Shown piece by piece: positions 51,130 to 59,823 of a stretch of DNA of 64,000 nucleotides (position 1 is its first letter; each line of letters starts with the position of its first letter). The stretch is from JAGDMJ01 sp963809695 (lineage in GTDB: Bacteria > Bacteroidota > Ignavibacteria > UBA10030 > UBA6906), in assembly GCA_963809695.1 (NCBI GenBank), contig CAWEKI010000008.1:310001-374000 (forward strand), written 5' to 3'. The notes beneath the pieces were generated by a model. The model saw nothing but the letters and a program-made list of their open reading frames with translations, was not told the origin of the DNA and did no database searches. A program made the position numbers and the translations under genes.

Positions 51130-51199
51130 GGATAACAGCAACCGTGAAAAGAGCAATCGTGAAGTGATTGATGATCGGATGAAAGAACGCTGGATTCAT
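51130..51199 (-). pseudogene. DUF2231-type membrane protein remnant
   Basis: The minus strand from an ATG ending at 51199 encodes MNPAFFHPIINHFTIALFTV and then AVILDAM before similarity ends. HP-I-I-x-HFTIALFTVAV is the characteristic first helix of DUF2231 membrane proteins. Only this N-terminal piece of about 27 residues remains. It lies between the truncated CopB and the efflux operon. Confidence 0.5.
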
Positions 51200-51381
51200 G
51201 CGGCTTGCCCAGATGCGCAGTGCCTGGAGGAGAGATTGAATGCACCCCCGTTCCAACGTTCATGACTGGCTGCATGGTTCCCTAAATCCCAGACGCCAAC
51301 CCATGTCCTATCCCGCGCCGGGTACCACTCTTGCATGAATATCTTTTCAGCGCGACCTTTTCGAATCGACCTTTTGCCCGG

Positions 51382-51410
51382 TTGCTCCAAGGCACCGAAG
51401 TTCGTATATT
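51382..51410 (+). promoter_or_regulatory. Possible promoter of the metal-efflux operon
   Basis: TTGCTC (51382-51387), a 17-base spacer and TATATT (51405-51410), followed after 9 bases by the ATG of the Cys-rich protein gene at 51420. Spacing is ideal for a housekeeping promoter, but the leader would be very short. Confidence 0.35.
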
Positions 51411-51419
51411 GCTTCACCT

Positions 51420-51767
51420 ATGTTACATCGCCTCTCAACATATTTTATCCGGCCTGCAGCGTTGCTGCTTTTCATTGTCTTTGCGGCTTCGCTCGTATGG
51501 TGCGGTGATGCAGCTTGCTGGTCAGGAACGAGCGACGGTGAATGCGCTTCACTGATCTGTTCTCTCTTCTTCAACCACACCAATTCACACGAGAGTCAGA
51601 GCGGCAATTGCTCATCAGCATGTACGTGTGTCTGCCACATGCCGACAATCCCCGGGACTGCATTCGACAACGAACACCTTCCGACCGCACAAACGACACA
51701 CTTCGAATTCACTGCATGCGCCCCCCCTTCTCCGACAGATTCGATCTACCATCCCCCCAAGTCGTAA
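51420..51767 (+). CDS. Small Cys-rich exported protein before efflux genes
   Basis: A 115-residue protein with a hydrophobic N-terminal signal or anchor (about 11-27, RPAALLLFIVFAASLVW). The mature part is rich in cysteine and histidine: CGDAACW, ECASLICSLFF, and GNCSSACTCVCHMP, ten cysteines in about 70 residues after the signal. Soft-metal binding is plausible. It precedes the TolC-like gene by 75 bases on the same strand, like the small Cys-rich proteins often found at the head of Bacteroidetes copper/silver efflux operons. No family name is assigned. Confidence 0.65.
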   Translation: MLHRLSTYFIRPAALLLFIVFAASLVWCGDAACWSGTSDGECASLICSLFFNHTNSHESQSGNCSSACTCVCHMPTIPGTAFDNEHLPTAQTTHFEFTACAPPSPTDSIYHPPKS

Positions 51768-51842
51768 ATCCCTGCAAGTAGGCTCCCGTTCAATCAGAAT
51801 ACCCTAACTCATTAGTCGTTCATCAGTACAACGAGGTTCCCT

Positions 51843-53096
51843 GTGGTGAGATTCGCTCTACTCGGGGGAATACTGTTCCTGATTTGCCATGCCCTGGTAT
51901 TCTCTCAATCAGCGCAACGGCTTTCCCTTAAAGAGGCAATTGAGATAGCACTTCAATACAATCCGGAGGTCGTAGGCGCCCGAAGGGGCGTTGACGCCGC
52001 AAAAGGACGATTCTGGCAGGGTATTTCCCCACCACCTGCTTCGCTCTCGTGGGAATACGACTACATCCCCAAGGGCGGCGGCATCAATACATATGGTGAG
52101 CGGGTCATCGGCGTCAGTCAATCTTTTGATTTTCCCACCACGATTGCGCTTCGGGGGTCTTCTCTCTCCTCTGAGACTGATGCAGCCGAGGCCGATTTTC
52201 TTTCGACCTCGCTTTCTATCACCACGCAAGTAAAGCTTGCCTACTACGGTGTCCTTGCCAAGCAAGAGAAAATCAGGCTTGCGGAAGAAAACCTTGGCAT
52301 TGCCGATGACTTTGCCAGCAAAGCGGACATCCGCTACAATGCAGGGGAGGGAACCAACCTGGAACAACTCACGGCAAAAGTGCAACGGACCCAAGCACAG
52401 AATCTGGTTGAAGTTGCGAGAAATGAACTCAGATTAGCCGCGAGTGAGCTCAACTTCGCCCTCGGAGGAGGGGAGAAACAGTTGGGCCAGGATTTCGCGC
52501 TTACTGATAGCCTTGTGTACAAGCCACACGCACTGTTGCTTGATTCGTTGGTTGAATGGGCACAGCAGTCAAACCCCATGCTCCAATCCGCACAATTCAG
52601 GCTCAGTGCCGCCTCGGTCAATCGCTCGATAGCATGGTCCAGCATATTGCCGAGCTTCAACCTGTCGTACTCCCGGCAAGCGCAGGCCGGCAACTCCAAT
52701 CTATACGGCGTGGCCTTCGGGATCTCACTACCGATATGGTTTCTGCTCGACCAGAGGGGGCAAGTTCAGGAGGCGACGGCCGAACACGCCAGGGTGGAAT
52801 CGGAACTCACTTCCAAACAGAATTTCGTAAGCCTTGATGTAAAGACTGCCTATCTTGAATACAAGAATGATGAGCGTCAGGCGCAGCTCTACCAATCCGA
52901 ATTGCTTCCGCAGGCCTACGAGGCGTATCGGGCCGCGGCAACAAGCTATCAAGCTGGTGAGATCACATATCTCGAATTTCTTCAGGCAAGGCAAACGTTG
53001 ATTTCCGCCCGCAGCACCTACATCGACGCATTATACCATTACAATGCCGCCATCGCGTTTTTGGAGAAAGCAGTCGGACGGCAAATCAGCGAATGA
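51843..53096 (+). CDS. TolC-family outer-membrane efflux protein (CusC/CzcC-like)
   Basis: A 417-residue outer-membrane factor. A signal peptide ends near VFSQSAQ; then LSLKEAIEIALQYNPEVVGAR opens the first OEP repeat. The second repeat begins near residue 215 (LLDSLVEWAQQSNPMLQSAQ) and contains the long coiled-coil helices (alanine- and glutamine-rich) of the periplasmic tunnel. The start is GTG at 51843, with a second GTG right after it. It forms the outer-membrane channel for the adaptor and pump encoded next. Confidence 0.88.
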   Translation: MVRFALLGGILFLICHALVFSQSAQRLSLKEAIEIALQYNPEVVGARRGVDAAKGRFWQGISPPPASLSWEYDYIPKGGGINTYGERVIGVSQSFDFPTTIALRGSSLSSETDAAEADFLSTSLSITTQVKLAYYGVLAKQEKIRLAEENLGIADDFASKADIRYNAGEGTNLEQLTAKVQRTQAQNLVEVARNELRLAASELNFALGGGEKQLGQDFALTDSLVYKPHALLLDSLVEWAQQSNPMLQSAQFRLSAASVNRSIAWSSILPSFNLSYSRQAQAGNSNLYGVAFGISLPIWFLLDQRGQVQEATAEHARVESELTSKQNFVSLDVKTAYLEYKNDERQAQLYQSELLPQAYEAYRAAATSYQAGEITYLEFLQARQTLISARSTYIDALYHYNAAIAFLEKAVGRQISE

Positions 53097-53128
53097 CAAG
53101 TTGAATTGACAACGAGAGGTAACAGCTT

Positions 53129-54325
53129 ATGAAGGCACATGCAGGACTCTATACTATTATCGTTGCTTTGACAGGATTTGTACTGTCGGGGTGCACGGGT
53201 GAGAAGAAGGACGAAGGAACCGCAAAGTCCGAAGACAACAGACAACGGATCCATGTCCTGACACTCAAAGGTGAGTCAATCAAGGAGATCGGCCTTACAC
53301 TTTCAGTTGCAGAAGTAAAACCTCTCGTTGGGAAAATGACTGTTCCCGCGAAACTGCTCCCGAATCAGGATTTTGAAGCACAAGTTGGCTCGCTCGTTCA
53401 GGGAAGAGTTCGTGAGGTCTTTGTCAATGTGGGAGAAACTGTGAAAGAAGGCCAGGAACTTATGCACATTGAAGGCCTGGAGGTAGGGGAAATAAAATCG
53501 AATTTCATCAAAGCAAAGGCACAGTTGAAGTATTCTGAGGCCAACTACCAGCGACAGAAAACTCTGGTGGACCAGAAGGTTGGATCACAGAAGGCGTTCC
53601 TCGAGGCCCAGGCAGACTACGACAAGGCGGTGGCTGAATTCAATGCCGAGGACAAAAGAATCCATTCGGTTGGCCTCTCAGACGATGATTTATTGAAATT
53701 CGTCGAGCATGCGTCAATCGAGAAGGAAGCTCATAGTGGGGGCGTACTCCCGATCAAAGCCCCCATTGCGGGCACTGTCGTCGAGCGCAATGTCGTCATC
53801 GGTCAACTCGTGGATGCCTCCACCACGGCGTTCAGAATCATCAACACCGCTGTGTTGTGGGCAGATGGTCAGGTCTACGAAAAAGATGTCCCCCGGCTTT
53901 CCGGAAAGCCCAAGGTTACACTGACGGTGACCGCATTTCCCGATGAGGAATTCGATGGTACGGTGATCTATGTGTCACCCGTTGTTGACGAGCATACAAG
54001 AACGATCACTATTCGGGCATCGATCCCCAATCGTGCCGGGCGCCTGAAGCCCCAAATGTTTGGCGAACTTCACGTTCCGACCGGTGGAATTGCCAAAGGG
54101 CTCGTGATTCCTGCAGAATCCATCCAGAAGGACAACATGGACATGTACGTGTTTGTTGCCACTAACGACACCACATTTGAACGCCGCGAGGTTACTCTCG
54201 GAGCAACGTTCGACTCCATGGTCGAAGTGACAAACGGAATCTCGCCAGGTGAGAAAGTCGTCACAAAGGGTTCCTTCCAGTTAAAATCCGAGTCGATGAA
54301 AGAAGCTCTCGAGGGAGGAGAATAG
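53129..54325 (+). CDS. RND efflux periplasmic adaptor lipoprotein (CusB/CzcB-like)
   Basis: A 398-residue membrane-fusion protein. The N-terminus carries a lipobox, FVLSGCTG (Cys near 22), so it is lipid anchored. Typical blocks are the lipoyl half GRVREVFVNVGETVKEGQELMHIEG, a helical hairpin (KAKAQLKYSEANYQRQKTLVDQKVG), the second lipoyl half IKAPIAGTVVERNVVIGQLVD, and the beta-barrel TVIYVSPVVDEHTRTITIRASIPN. It links the pump to the TolC-like channel. It lies 32 bases after the TolC gene and 2 bases before the pump gene. Confidence 0.92.
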   Translation: MKAHAGLYTIIVALTGFVLSGCTGEKKDEGTAKSEDNRQRIHVLTLKGESIKEIGLTLSVAEVKPLVGKMTVPAKLLPNQDFEAQVGSLVQGRVREVFVNVGETVKEGQELMHIEGLEVGEIKSNFIKAKAQLKYSEANYQRQKTLVDQKVGSQKAFLEAQADYDKAVAEFNAEDKRIHSVGLSDDDLLKFVEHASIEKEAHSGGVLPIKAPIAGTVVERNVVIGQLVDASTTAFRIINTAVLWADGQVYEKDVPRLSGKPKVTLTVTAFPDEEFDGTVIYVSPVVDEHTRTITIRASIPNRAGRLKPQMFGELHVPTGGIAKGLVIPAESIQKDNMDMYVFVATNDTTFERREVTLGATFDSMVEVTNGISPGEKVVTKGSFQLKSESMKEALEGGE

Positions 54326-54327
54326 AC

Positions 54328-57300
54328 ATGCTTGAACGGATCGTAACACTCATGTTGAAGAACAAGGGGTTGGTCCTGCCCGCTGTTGCCCTCATGGTGA
54401 TATTCGGTGTCTACTCGTATATGACACTCCCGATCGACGCCTTTCCTGATGTGTCCAACACGCAGGTGGAGATACTGAGCAATGCTCCCGGTCTTTCAGC
54501 ATTGGAGATCGAGCGGTTCGTCACGTCCCCCATAGAAATGTCCATGCGCGGTCTCCCGGATGTCGTTCAGATGCGTTCGATCACCAAGTTCGGCCTATCT
54601 GTTGTGACGATCGTGTTCAAAGATGACGTCGACACGTATTTTGCACGGCAGCTGGTCTTCGAGAGGTTGGAAGAAGCAAGGTCAAATGTGCCGCGGGGCG
54701 TCGAAGTCAGTATGGGCCCAATCGCCTCGGCCATGGGCGAAATTTATCAGTACACATTGGAAGGCGCGATGCCCAGGGACCCCGAGGAAGAAGCGCGTTC
54801 CCTGACGGATCTCAGAACGCTGCAAGAATGGGTCATCACACCACTTTTGAAGAGCGTCCCTGGCGTCAACGAAATCAACTCGTTCGGGGGATATTTCAAG
54901 CAGTATCAAGTCGTTGTGAGGCCGGAGAAACTGCTCGCCTATGACCTCACGCTCGATGAAGTCTACCGGGCGATTGAAGAGAACAATCAGAATGTCGGCG
55001 GCAACATTCTTGACCGCTACGCGGAGCAATACATCGTTCGTGGGGTGGGGCTCGTGAAGTCGGAGGACGACCTTCGCAACATCGTACTGCGATCCGCGAA
55101 AGGGACGCCAGTATATCTTCGTGACGTTGCCGAAGTGGGCATCGGACAAGCAGTCCGTCAGGGTGCTGCCCTCATGGACGGCAATCGCGAAGTCGTGGGT
55201 GGGATCGTCATGATGCTGCGAGGCGAGAACAGCCGCGTCGTTGTGGAGCGAGTGAAGGAAAAGGTAAACGAGATCAACGAGAACAACATTCTTCCCACAG
55301 GGGTCAGAATCGTCCCGTATTACGACCGGGCAGACATCGTTAAGAGCAGTGTTGGAACGGTTACAAGGGCGTTGATCGAAGGCTCGGTATTGGTGGTCGT
55401 TATCCTCTACCTTATGCTTCGGAGTTTCCGGGGCGCTTCGGTAGTGATTCTCGCCTTGCCCTTATCGCTCCTTCTTACCTTTATTATCATGAAGGTCGTA
55501 GGACTGAATGCAAACCTCATGTCCTTGGGAGGGCTCACGATCTCCATCGGCATGATTATCGATGCGGCAATAATCCAGGTGGAGAACGTACAGCGGGAGC
55601 TGGGCAAATCCGGAAGTGCCGAGCACATGAAATCGACCGTACTAAAGGCTGTGATAGAGGTCCTCAAGCCGAGCATTTTTGGAGTACTCATTATCGCAAC
55701 AACGTTCATTCCTATTCTCTCGCTTGAAGGATTGGAAGGAAAGATGTTTGCCCCCCTGGCGCTGACCGTGGCCACTGCGTTGCTCTCGTCCTTGGTTCTC
55801 TCCGTCTTCGTAATCCCGCTGTTTTGCGCCCTGGTGCTCAAGCCGGGTGCCGAGAAGGAAAGTGTGGTTATGCGCTGGGCCAGAAGAGCATACACTCTCC
55901 TTCTCGATTGGGCAATGCGGAAAAGGATGCTTGTGTTATCGCTCGCAGTGGTGTTGCTTATCTCTGCTCTGGCCCTATTCCCCTCCCTCGGCACCGAGTT
56001 CATGCCGGTCATGGATGAAGGCGCCTTCGACATGGACGTGCAACTCCTTCCCGGCATCTCGCTCACGAAATCATTGGAGATTACCAATCTTGTGGAGAAG
56101 AAGCTCAAGAAGTTTCCCGAGCTCATTACCGTTGTCTCCCGGACCGGACAGACGGGCGTCGCGCTGGAGGCGCGAGGAGTGGACAAGACCGGCTTTACGG
56201 GCATCTTTCAACCCAAATCTGCCTGGAAGACTGCACAAAACCGCGACGACATGATCGACAAGATGCGGAGCGAGCTGTCGGGTATTCCAGGAATGGCATT
56301 CACGTTCAGTCAGCCGATCCAGTGCCGCATCGACGAGCTCGTCGCCGGCACCCGAGCCCAGCTTATCATCAAGCTGTTCGGGGACAATATGGAGGTTCTC
56401 AAGACCAAGGCTGATGAGATTGGGCAGGTCGTTGGTCAAATTAGAGGCACGGCGGATCTTGTGGTTGAACGTATCGCCGGCCAGCCATACCTCTCAATCG
56501 ACATTGACAGGGGGAAGCTTGCCCGACACGGACTCAACGTGACCGATGTTCAGAAGGTCATTGAGATCGCAGTCGGCGGCAAAGCCGCAACGCAGCTCTA
56601 CGAGGAGAACCGATCCTTCGACGTGACGGTACGCTACCCGCTGGAGTATCGGAACTCCGTCGAAACGATCAGTAATACACTTGTTGCTACGAGCCACGGG
56701 TACAATGTTCCCCTGAATCAGCTTGCGGATATCGCTGTCGTTGATGGCCCAGTACAGGTCAGCCGCGAAGACGGTCTGCGCAGGATAGGGATTGAGATCA
56801 ATATTAAGGATCGAGACATCGGCAGCTATGTCGCAGAAGCCAAAGAAGCGATCCGTAAGAAAGTCACATTACCGTCAGGCTACTACACGACATGGGGTGG
56901 GCAATTTGAAAATCAGCAACGTGCAATGAACAAGTTAATGGTCATCGGTCCAATTGCGATCGGGCTGATTCTGCTCCTGCTGTTCGTGACATTCAAATCG
57001 ATTCGCCTGGCGCTCCTCGTGATCACAAATCTTCCTTTCGCCCTGATCGGAGGTTTGTTTGCGCTCTTCATTTCAGGACTCTACCTCTCTGTCCCCGCTT
57101 CTGTAGGATTTATCGTATTGTTCGGCGTGGCGGTTCTGAACGGTGTCGTGCTCGTCTCGCATATTTCCCGGCTTCGACAGGAAGGTGCTTCGGTACACGA
57201 TGCGGTCATCCGGGGAAGCCATGACCGCTTGCGCCCAGTGTTGATGACTGCGTCCATTGCCATCTTCAGTCTCATCCCGATGTTGTACGCTTCGGGCCCT

Positions 57301-57432
57301 GGTTCTGAAGTTCAGCGGCCACTGGCAACGGTTGTGGTCGGGGGGCTCATCACCTCAACATTCCTTACGCTCGTCGTTCTCCCCACGCTCTACCGGTGGT
57401 TCGAACGACAAGAAGCTGAACCTGAACTCTAA
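54328..57432 (+). CDS. Heavy-metal RND efflux pump (CusA/CzcA family)
   Basis: A 1034-residue inner-membrane pump, full length. The first helix is followed by DAFPDVSNTQVEILSNAPG, typical of the HME-RND group. Helix 4 carries SIGMIIDAAIIQVENVQRE, the family proton-relay segment, in a form nearer to the CusA (monovalent Cu/Ag) than to the CzcA consensus. LGTEFMPVMDEGAFDMDVQLLPG marks the second periplasmic half. Helices 10-12 close the protein with GVAVLNGVVLVSHI and SGPGSEVQRPLATVVVGGL. Metal specificity cannot be fixed by eye; the neighbouring CopB-like gene supports copper or silver. Confidence 0.93.
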   Translation: MLERIVTLMLKNKGLVLPAVALMVIFGVYSYMTLPIDAFPDVSNTQVEILSNAPGLSALEIERFVTSPIEMSMRGLPDVVQMRSITKFGLSVVTIVFKDDVDTYFARQLVFERLEEARSNVPRGVEVSMGPIASAMGEIYQYTLEGAMPRDPEEEARSLTDLRTLQEWVITPLLKSVPGVNEINSFGGYFKQYQVVVRPEKLLAYDLTLDEVYRAIEENNQNVGGNILDRYAEQYIVRGVGLVKSEDDLRNIVLRSAKGTPVYLRDVAEVGIGQAVRQGAALMDGNREVVGGIVMMLRGENSRVVVERVKEKVNEINENNILPTGVRIVPYYDRADIVKSSVGTVTRALIEGSVLVVVILYLMLRSFRGASVVILALPLSLLLTFIIMKVVGLNANLMSLGGLTISIGMIIDAAIIQVENVQRELGKSGSAEHMKSTVLKAVIEVLKPSIFGVLIIATTFIPILSLEGLEGKMFAPLALTVATALLSSLVLSVFVIPLFCALVLKPGAEKESVVMRWARRAYTLLLDWAMRKRMLVLSLAVVLLISALALFPSLGTEFMPVMDEGAFDMDVQLLPGISLTKSLEITNLVEKKLKKFPELITVVSRTGQTGVALEARGVDKTGFTGIFQPKSAWKTAQNRDDMIDKMRSELSGIPGMAFTFSQPIQCRIDELVAGTRAQLIIKLFGDNMEVLKTKADEIGQVVGQIRGTADLVVERIAGQPYLSIDIDRGKLARHGLNVTDVQKVIEIAVGGKAATQLYEENRSFDVTVRYPLEYRNSVETISNTLVATSHGYNVPLNQLADIAVVDGPVQVSREDGLRRIGIEINIKDRDIGSYVAEAKEAIRKKVTLPSGYYTTWGGQFENQQRAMNKLMVIGPIAIGLILLLLFVTFKSIRLALLVITNLPFALIGGLFALFISGLYLSVPASVGFIVLFGVAVLNGVVLVSHISRLRQEGASVHDAVIRGSHDRLRPVLMTASIAIFSLIPMLYASGPGSEVQRPLATVVVGGLITSTFLTLVVLPTLYRWFERQEAEPEL

Positions 57433-57449
57433 GGATAGGAGTAACGAGT

Positions 57450-57713
57450 GTAAAAGAGATCAAGGCTATCATTCAGCCCTTTAAACTTACTACTGTCATT
57501 GAGGGGTTGAAGCAGATCGATGGGCTACCTGGCATAACCGTGGACTTGGTCGATAATGTCCAAAAGGTAAAACTCGAACTTGTCGTACCTGAGAAGTTGG
57601 TCGAAATCGTCATCAGGACGATTCAAGTCAGCGCAATGGGCAACAGGTTCAATACCATTGCCGTCAACGGATCGTGTATAGTGCAAGGCAGGATAAAAAG
57701 TGAAAAAGAATGA
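57450..57713 (+). CDS. PII-like protein without T-loop, next to the RND pump
   Basis: The frame reads KEIKAIIQPFKLTTVIEGLK, GLPGITVDLVDNVQ, then KVKLELVVPEKLVEIVIRTI and a degenerate C-terminus with IAVNGSCIVQGRI. This is a GlnB/PII-type fold, but the T-loop (about 25-30 residues between strands 2 and 3, the partner-binding part) is missing. There is also no standard start codon: GTA stands where GTG or ATG is expected, although an AGGAG site lies 5-9 bases upstream; the first usable in-frame start is TTG at 57507. PII-type proteins encoded beside heavy-metal RND pumps are known (the PII-NG group) and may regulate the pump. This copy is probably damaged. Confidence 0.65.
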   Translation, partial: VKEIKAIIQPFKLTTVIEGLKQIDGLPGITVDLVDNVQKVKLELVVPEKLVEIVIRTIQVSAMGNRFNTIAVNGSCIVQGRIKSEKE

Positions 57714-57756
57714 AGAGGCAAAAGGCTTTGCTGGCAAGTGGTACTCTCACCCGCCA

Positions 57757-58031
57757 ATGCGCAACGCACTCATCGCCGGGGCGATTAATCAACAAGGAGC
57801 TCTGGAAATCAAAGTAACGGTAACCTTCGAAGAGAATACACTCTCGCGAATGATCCACATGGTCGAGGAGGCTCAGGACAGAAAGGCAAGACTCAAGCAT
57901 TCATTGAGAGGTTTGGACGACGAAATTCACCATTGGTCCTTCTGGGTTCGGTTGTGATGATCGTTGTCCCGCTTCTGCTCAAGATGCCGATCGAGGAGTG
58001 GGCAACTCTCACGTGTTTAGGATTGCAGTAA
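57757..58031 (+). pseudogene. P1B-type ATPase fragment (CadA/ZntA-like)
   Basis: Starts NALIAGAINQQGALEIKVTVTFEENTLSRMIHMVEEAQ, a landmark of the actuator-domain end of Zn/Cd/Pb P-type ATPases (positions 57763-57880). Near 57900 the frame shifts and similarity continues with RFGRRNSPLVLLGSVVMIV up to a TAA at 58029-58031. Everything before and after this middle piece is missing. A GTG-started frame from 57700 overlaps the end of the PII-like gene but its first 20 residues are unrelated. Confidence 0.65.
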
Positions 58032-58120
58032 ATGGCATCGTCTCAATTGAATCCTTTTATCTCCTGTTGCATCTAACGATAATAGAGAAATTACACGCCT
58101 AAATGAATTGGAGTTTTCCC

Positions 58121-58222
58121 ATGGAAACAACAAGGTACGCGTATAAGACAACTGTGAATCTTACATACGAAGGAGCCATTCAGGATCCTGGTCTATCGCG
58201 ATGTATGCTCCTTGTCCCATGA
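58121..58222 (+). pseudogene. DUF302 N-terminal remnant
   Basis: A 33-codon frame starting METTRYAYKTTVNLTYEGAI, which resembles the first strand and helix of DUF302 proteins, then diverges and stops. DUF302 proteins are small and common near oxidative and metal stress genes. The remaining part is absent. The surrounding 58032-58454 region holds nothing else recognisable. Confidence 0.45.
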
Positions 58223-58454
58223 GTAAATCATCAGGGTCCTAAGGCTTCCAACCCAAGGACCAAGATTAGAGAACTATTTACTTGTTTTTGAACCAAAATT
58301 CCGGTCGCGGCATAACACAGACTCCGGGGCGGACATCACTACATCATGGTATGTACCAGTCCTGCAAACTGCGTTTGTAAGCCATGGCAGAACCACTGAT
58401 TCACAGACAGATTTCGCCGTTAATTACATTTTGCGTGAAGGGAGTGAAGTAGTG

Positions 58455-59694
58455 ATGAAGATTTGGTTTCAGTCTTTTGCGCTGGCACAATTAGCGCTGT
58501 TGCTCTTAGTGGCATCAGCTCCGGATTCATATGCTCAGACCTGGGGAGATAGGATGTACTATAATGGGATGCAACAGATGATGTGGGGAGGGCAACTGCC
58601 GTCAGCCACGGCAAGTGGCAAAGCCATCCTTGATTCTGTGACATCCTTGGGCATGATGGACACAAGCAGGAACCATTTACTCTATTTCATCGACAGCTCT
58701 GGTAATGGCCTGAAAAAGTATCAACTCTTCTTTGGCCCTTATTGGTACAATCCCGCAAGTGGGGCACAGCGCCCTCAGAATGGACAGTCGATTACCGTTC
58801 GGGGCGGGCTCGTATTCGGGAATGGTTCCTCCTATGATGTCGGTATACCAGATCAACGGTCAGGTCTGGCGGGATTCAACAGGCGCTCCGCCCTGGGGAG
58901 GCCATTGGGTCAAGAGATCTTCCACGGATAGCACTCGCATCTTTTGTGATGGCGACGGCCTGAGCTGGATTTCTCTTCCCCCGGGAGCCATGCGGAGCGG
59001 CATGATGGGAGGCGGCATGATGATGTGGCCGGACTCGATGTTCATGGAATTCGGCCTGATGATGCCCGACAGCCTCCCCTATATGAGTCGTGGCGGAGCA
59101 GTCATGGGATTTCACATGATTTCCTTTAATCCTTCGGGAACATCGATGATGCAGGGAGGCATGATGGCCGGGCAAGGGATGATGAGCTTGCAACGCTCCA
59201 TGCAGATGCGCATCCACGTTCCTCCCGATTCGCTTCTCCACCATGGCCTCACCATGAGTCAGACGAAACTACGATTCCTCGACGTCGACAACACGTGGAA
59301 GGATGTACCCGTCCAGGTGCAGAACGTCCAGACCAGAGTGATCACAGCCAGCCAGTCAATTGTGTCCCCCTATCTTGCACTGGCCGTGACAAGTGCAACT
59401 TCAGTTGATGGCGAGGGATCAGGCAGGCCGACAGTTTTCGCGTTGGAACAAAACTATCCGAATCCTTTCAACCCTACAACCACGATCCAGTATGCTCTCC
59501 CACACCGGTCGCACGTTACGCTCACCGTCTTCAACACGCTGGGACAGCAAGTTGCCACACTGGTCTACGGCGACATCGACGCAGGCTTCCACTCCGTGCA
59601 GTTTCACGCGTCCGGCCTGGCCAGCGGCGTTTACTTCTACCGACTCGCTGCTGGCAGCTACGTAGATACGATGAAGCTCCTGCTGATCCGCTAG
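58455..59694 (+). pseudogene. Met-rich T9SS-exported protein, one frameshift
   Basis: Two overlapping frames together encode one protein of about 412 residues. The first part has a signal peptide (cleavage near SYA/QTWGD) and runs to NGSSYDV. The second frame continues with VYQINGQVWRDSTGAPPWGG and ends in a normal T9SS sorting domain (EQNYPNPFNPTTTIQYALP to MKLLLIR). The shift is near 58838-58845. A central segment encoded at about 58990-59210 has 21 methionines in 73 residues, with MM, MMM and MxxM patterns suited to Cu(I)/Ag(I) binding. Gene position next to the efflux operon supports a surface copper-binding role. With the frameshift only the N-terminal 166-residue product would be made. 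Confidence 0.7.
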
Positions 59695-59823
59695 CCATTC
59701 GTCTATGGTAGCAGACAAGAATAATACAGACAGAGTTCTCATTATATTTGCTTTTTCGAATGATTGAAGTGGTGATATGTAACATTTCCCTAGTGGGAAG
59801 TCGCAATAACATTTGTCGCAGCA

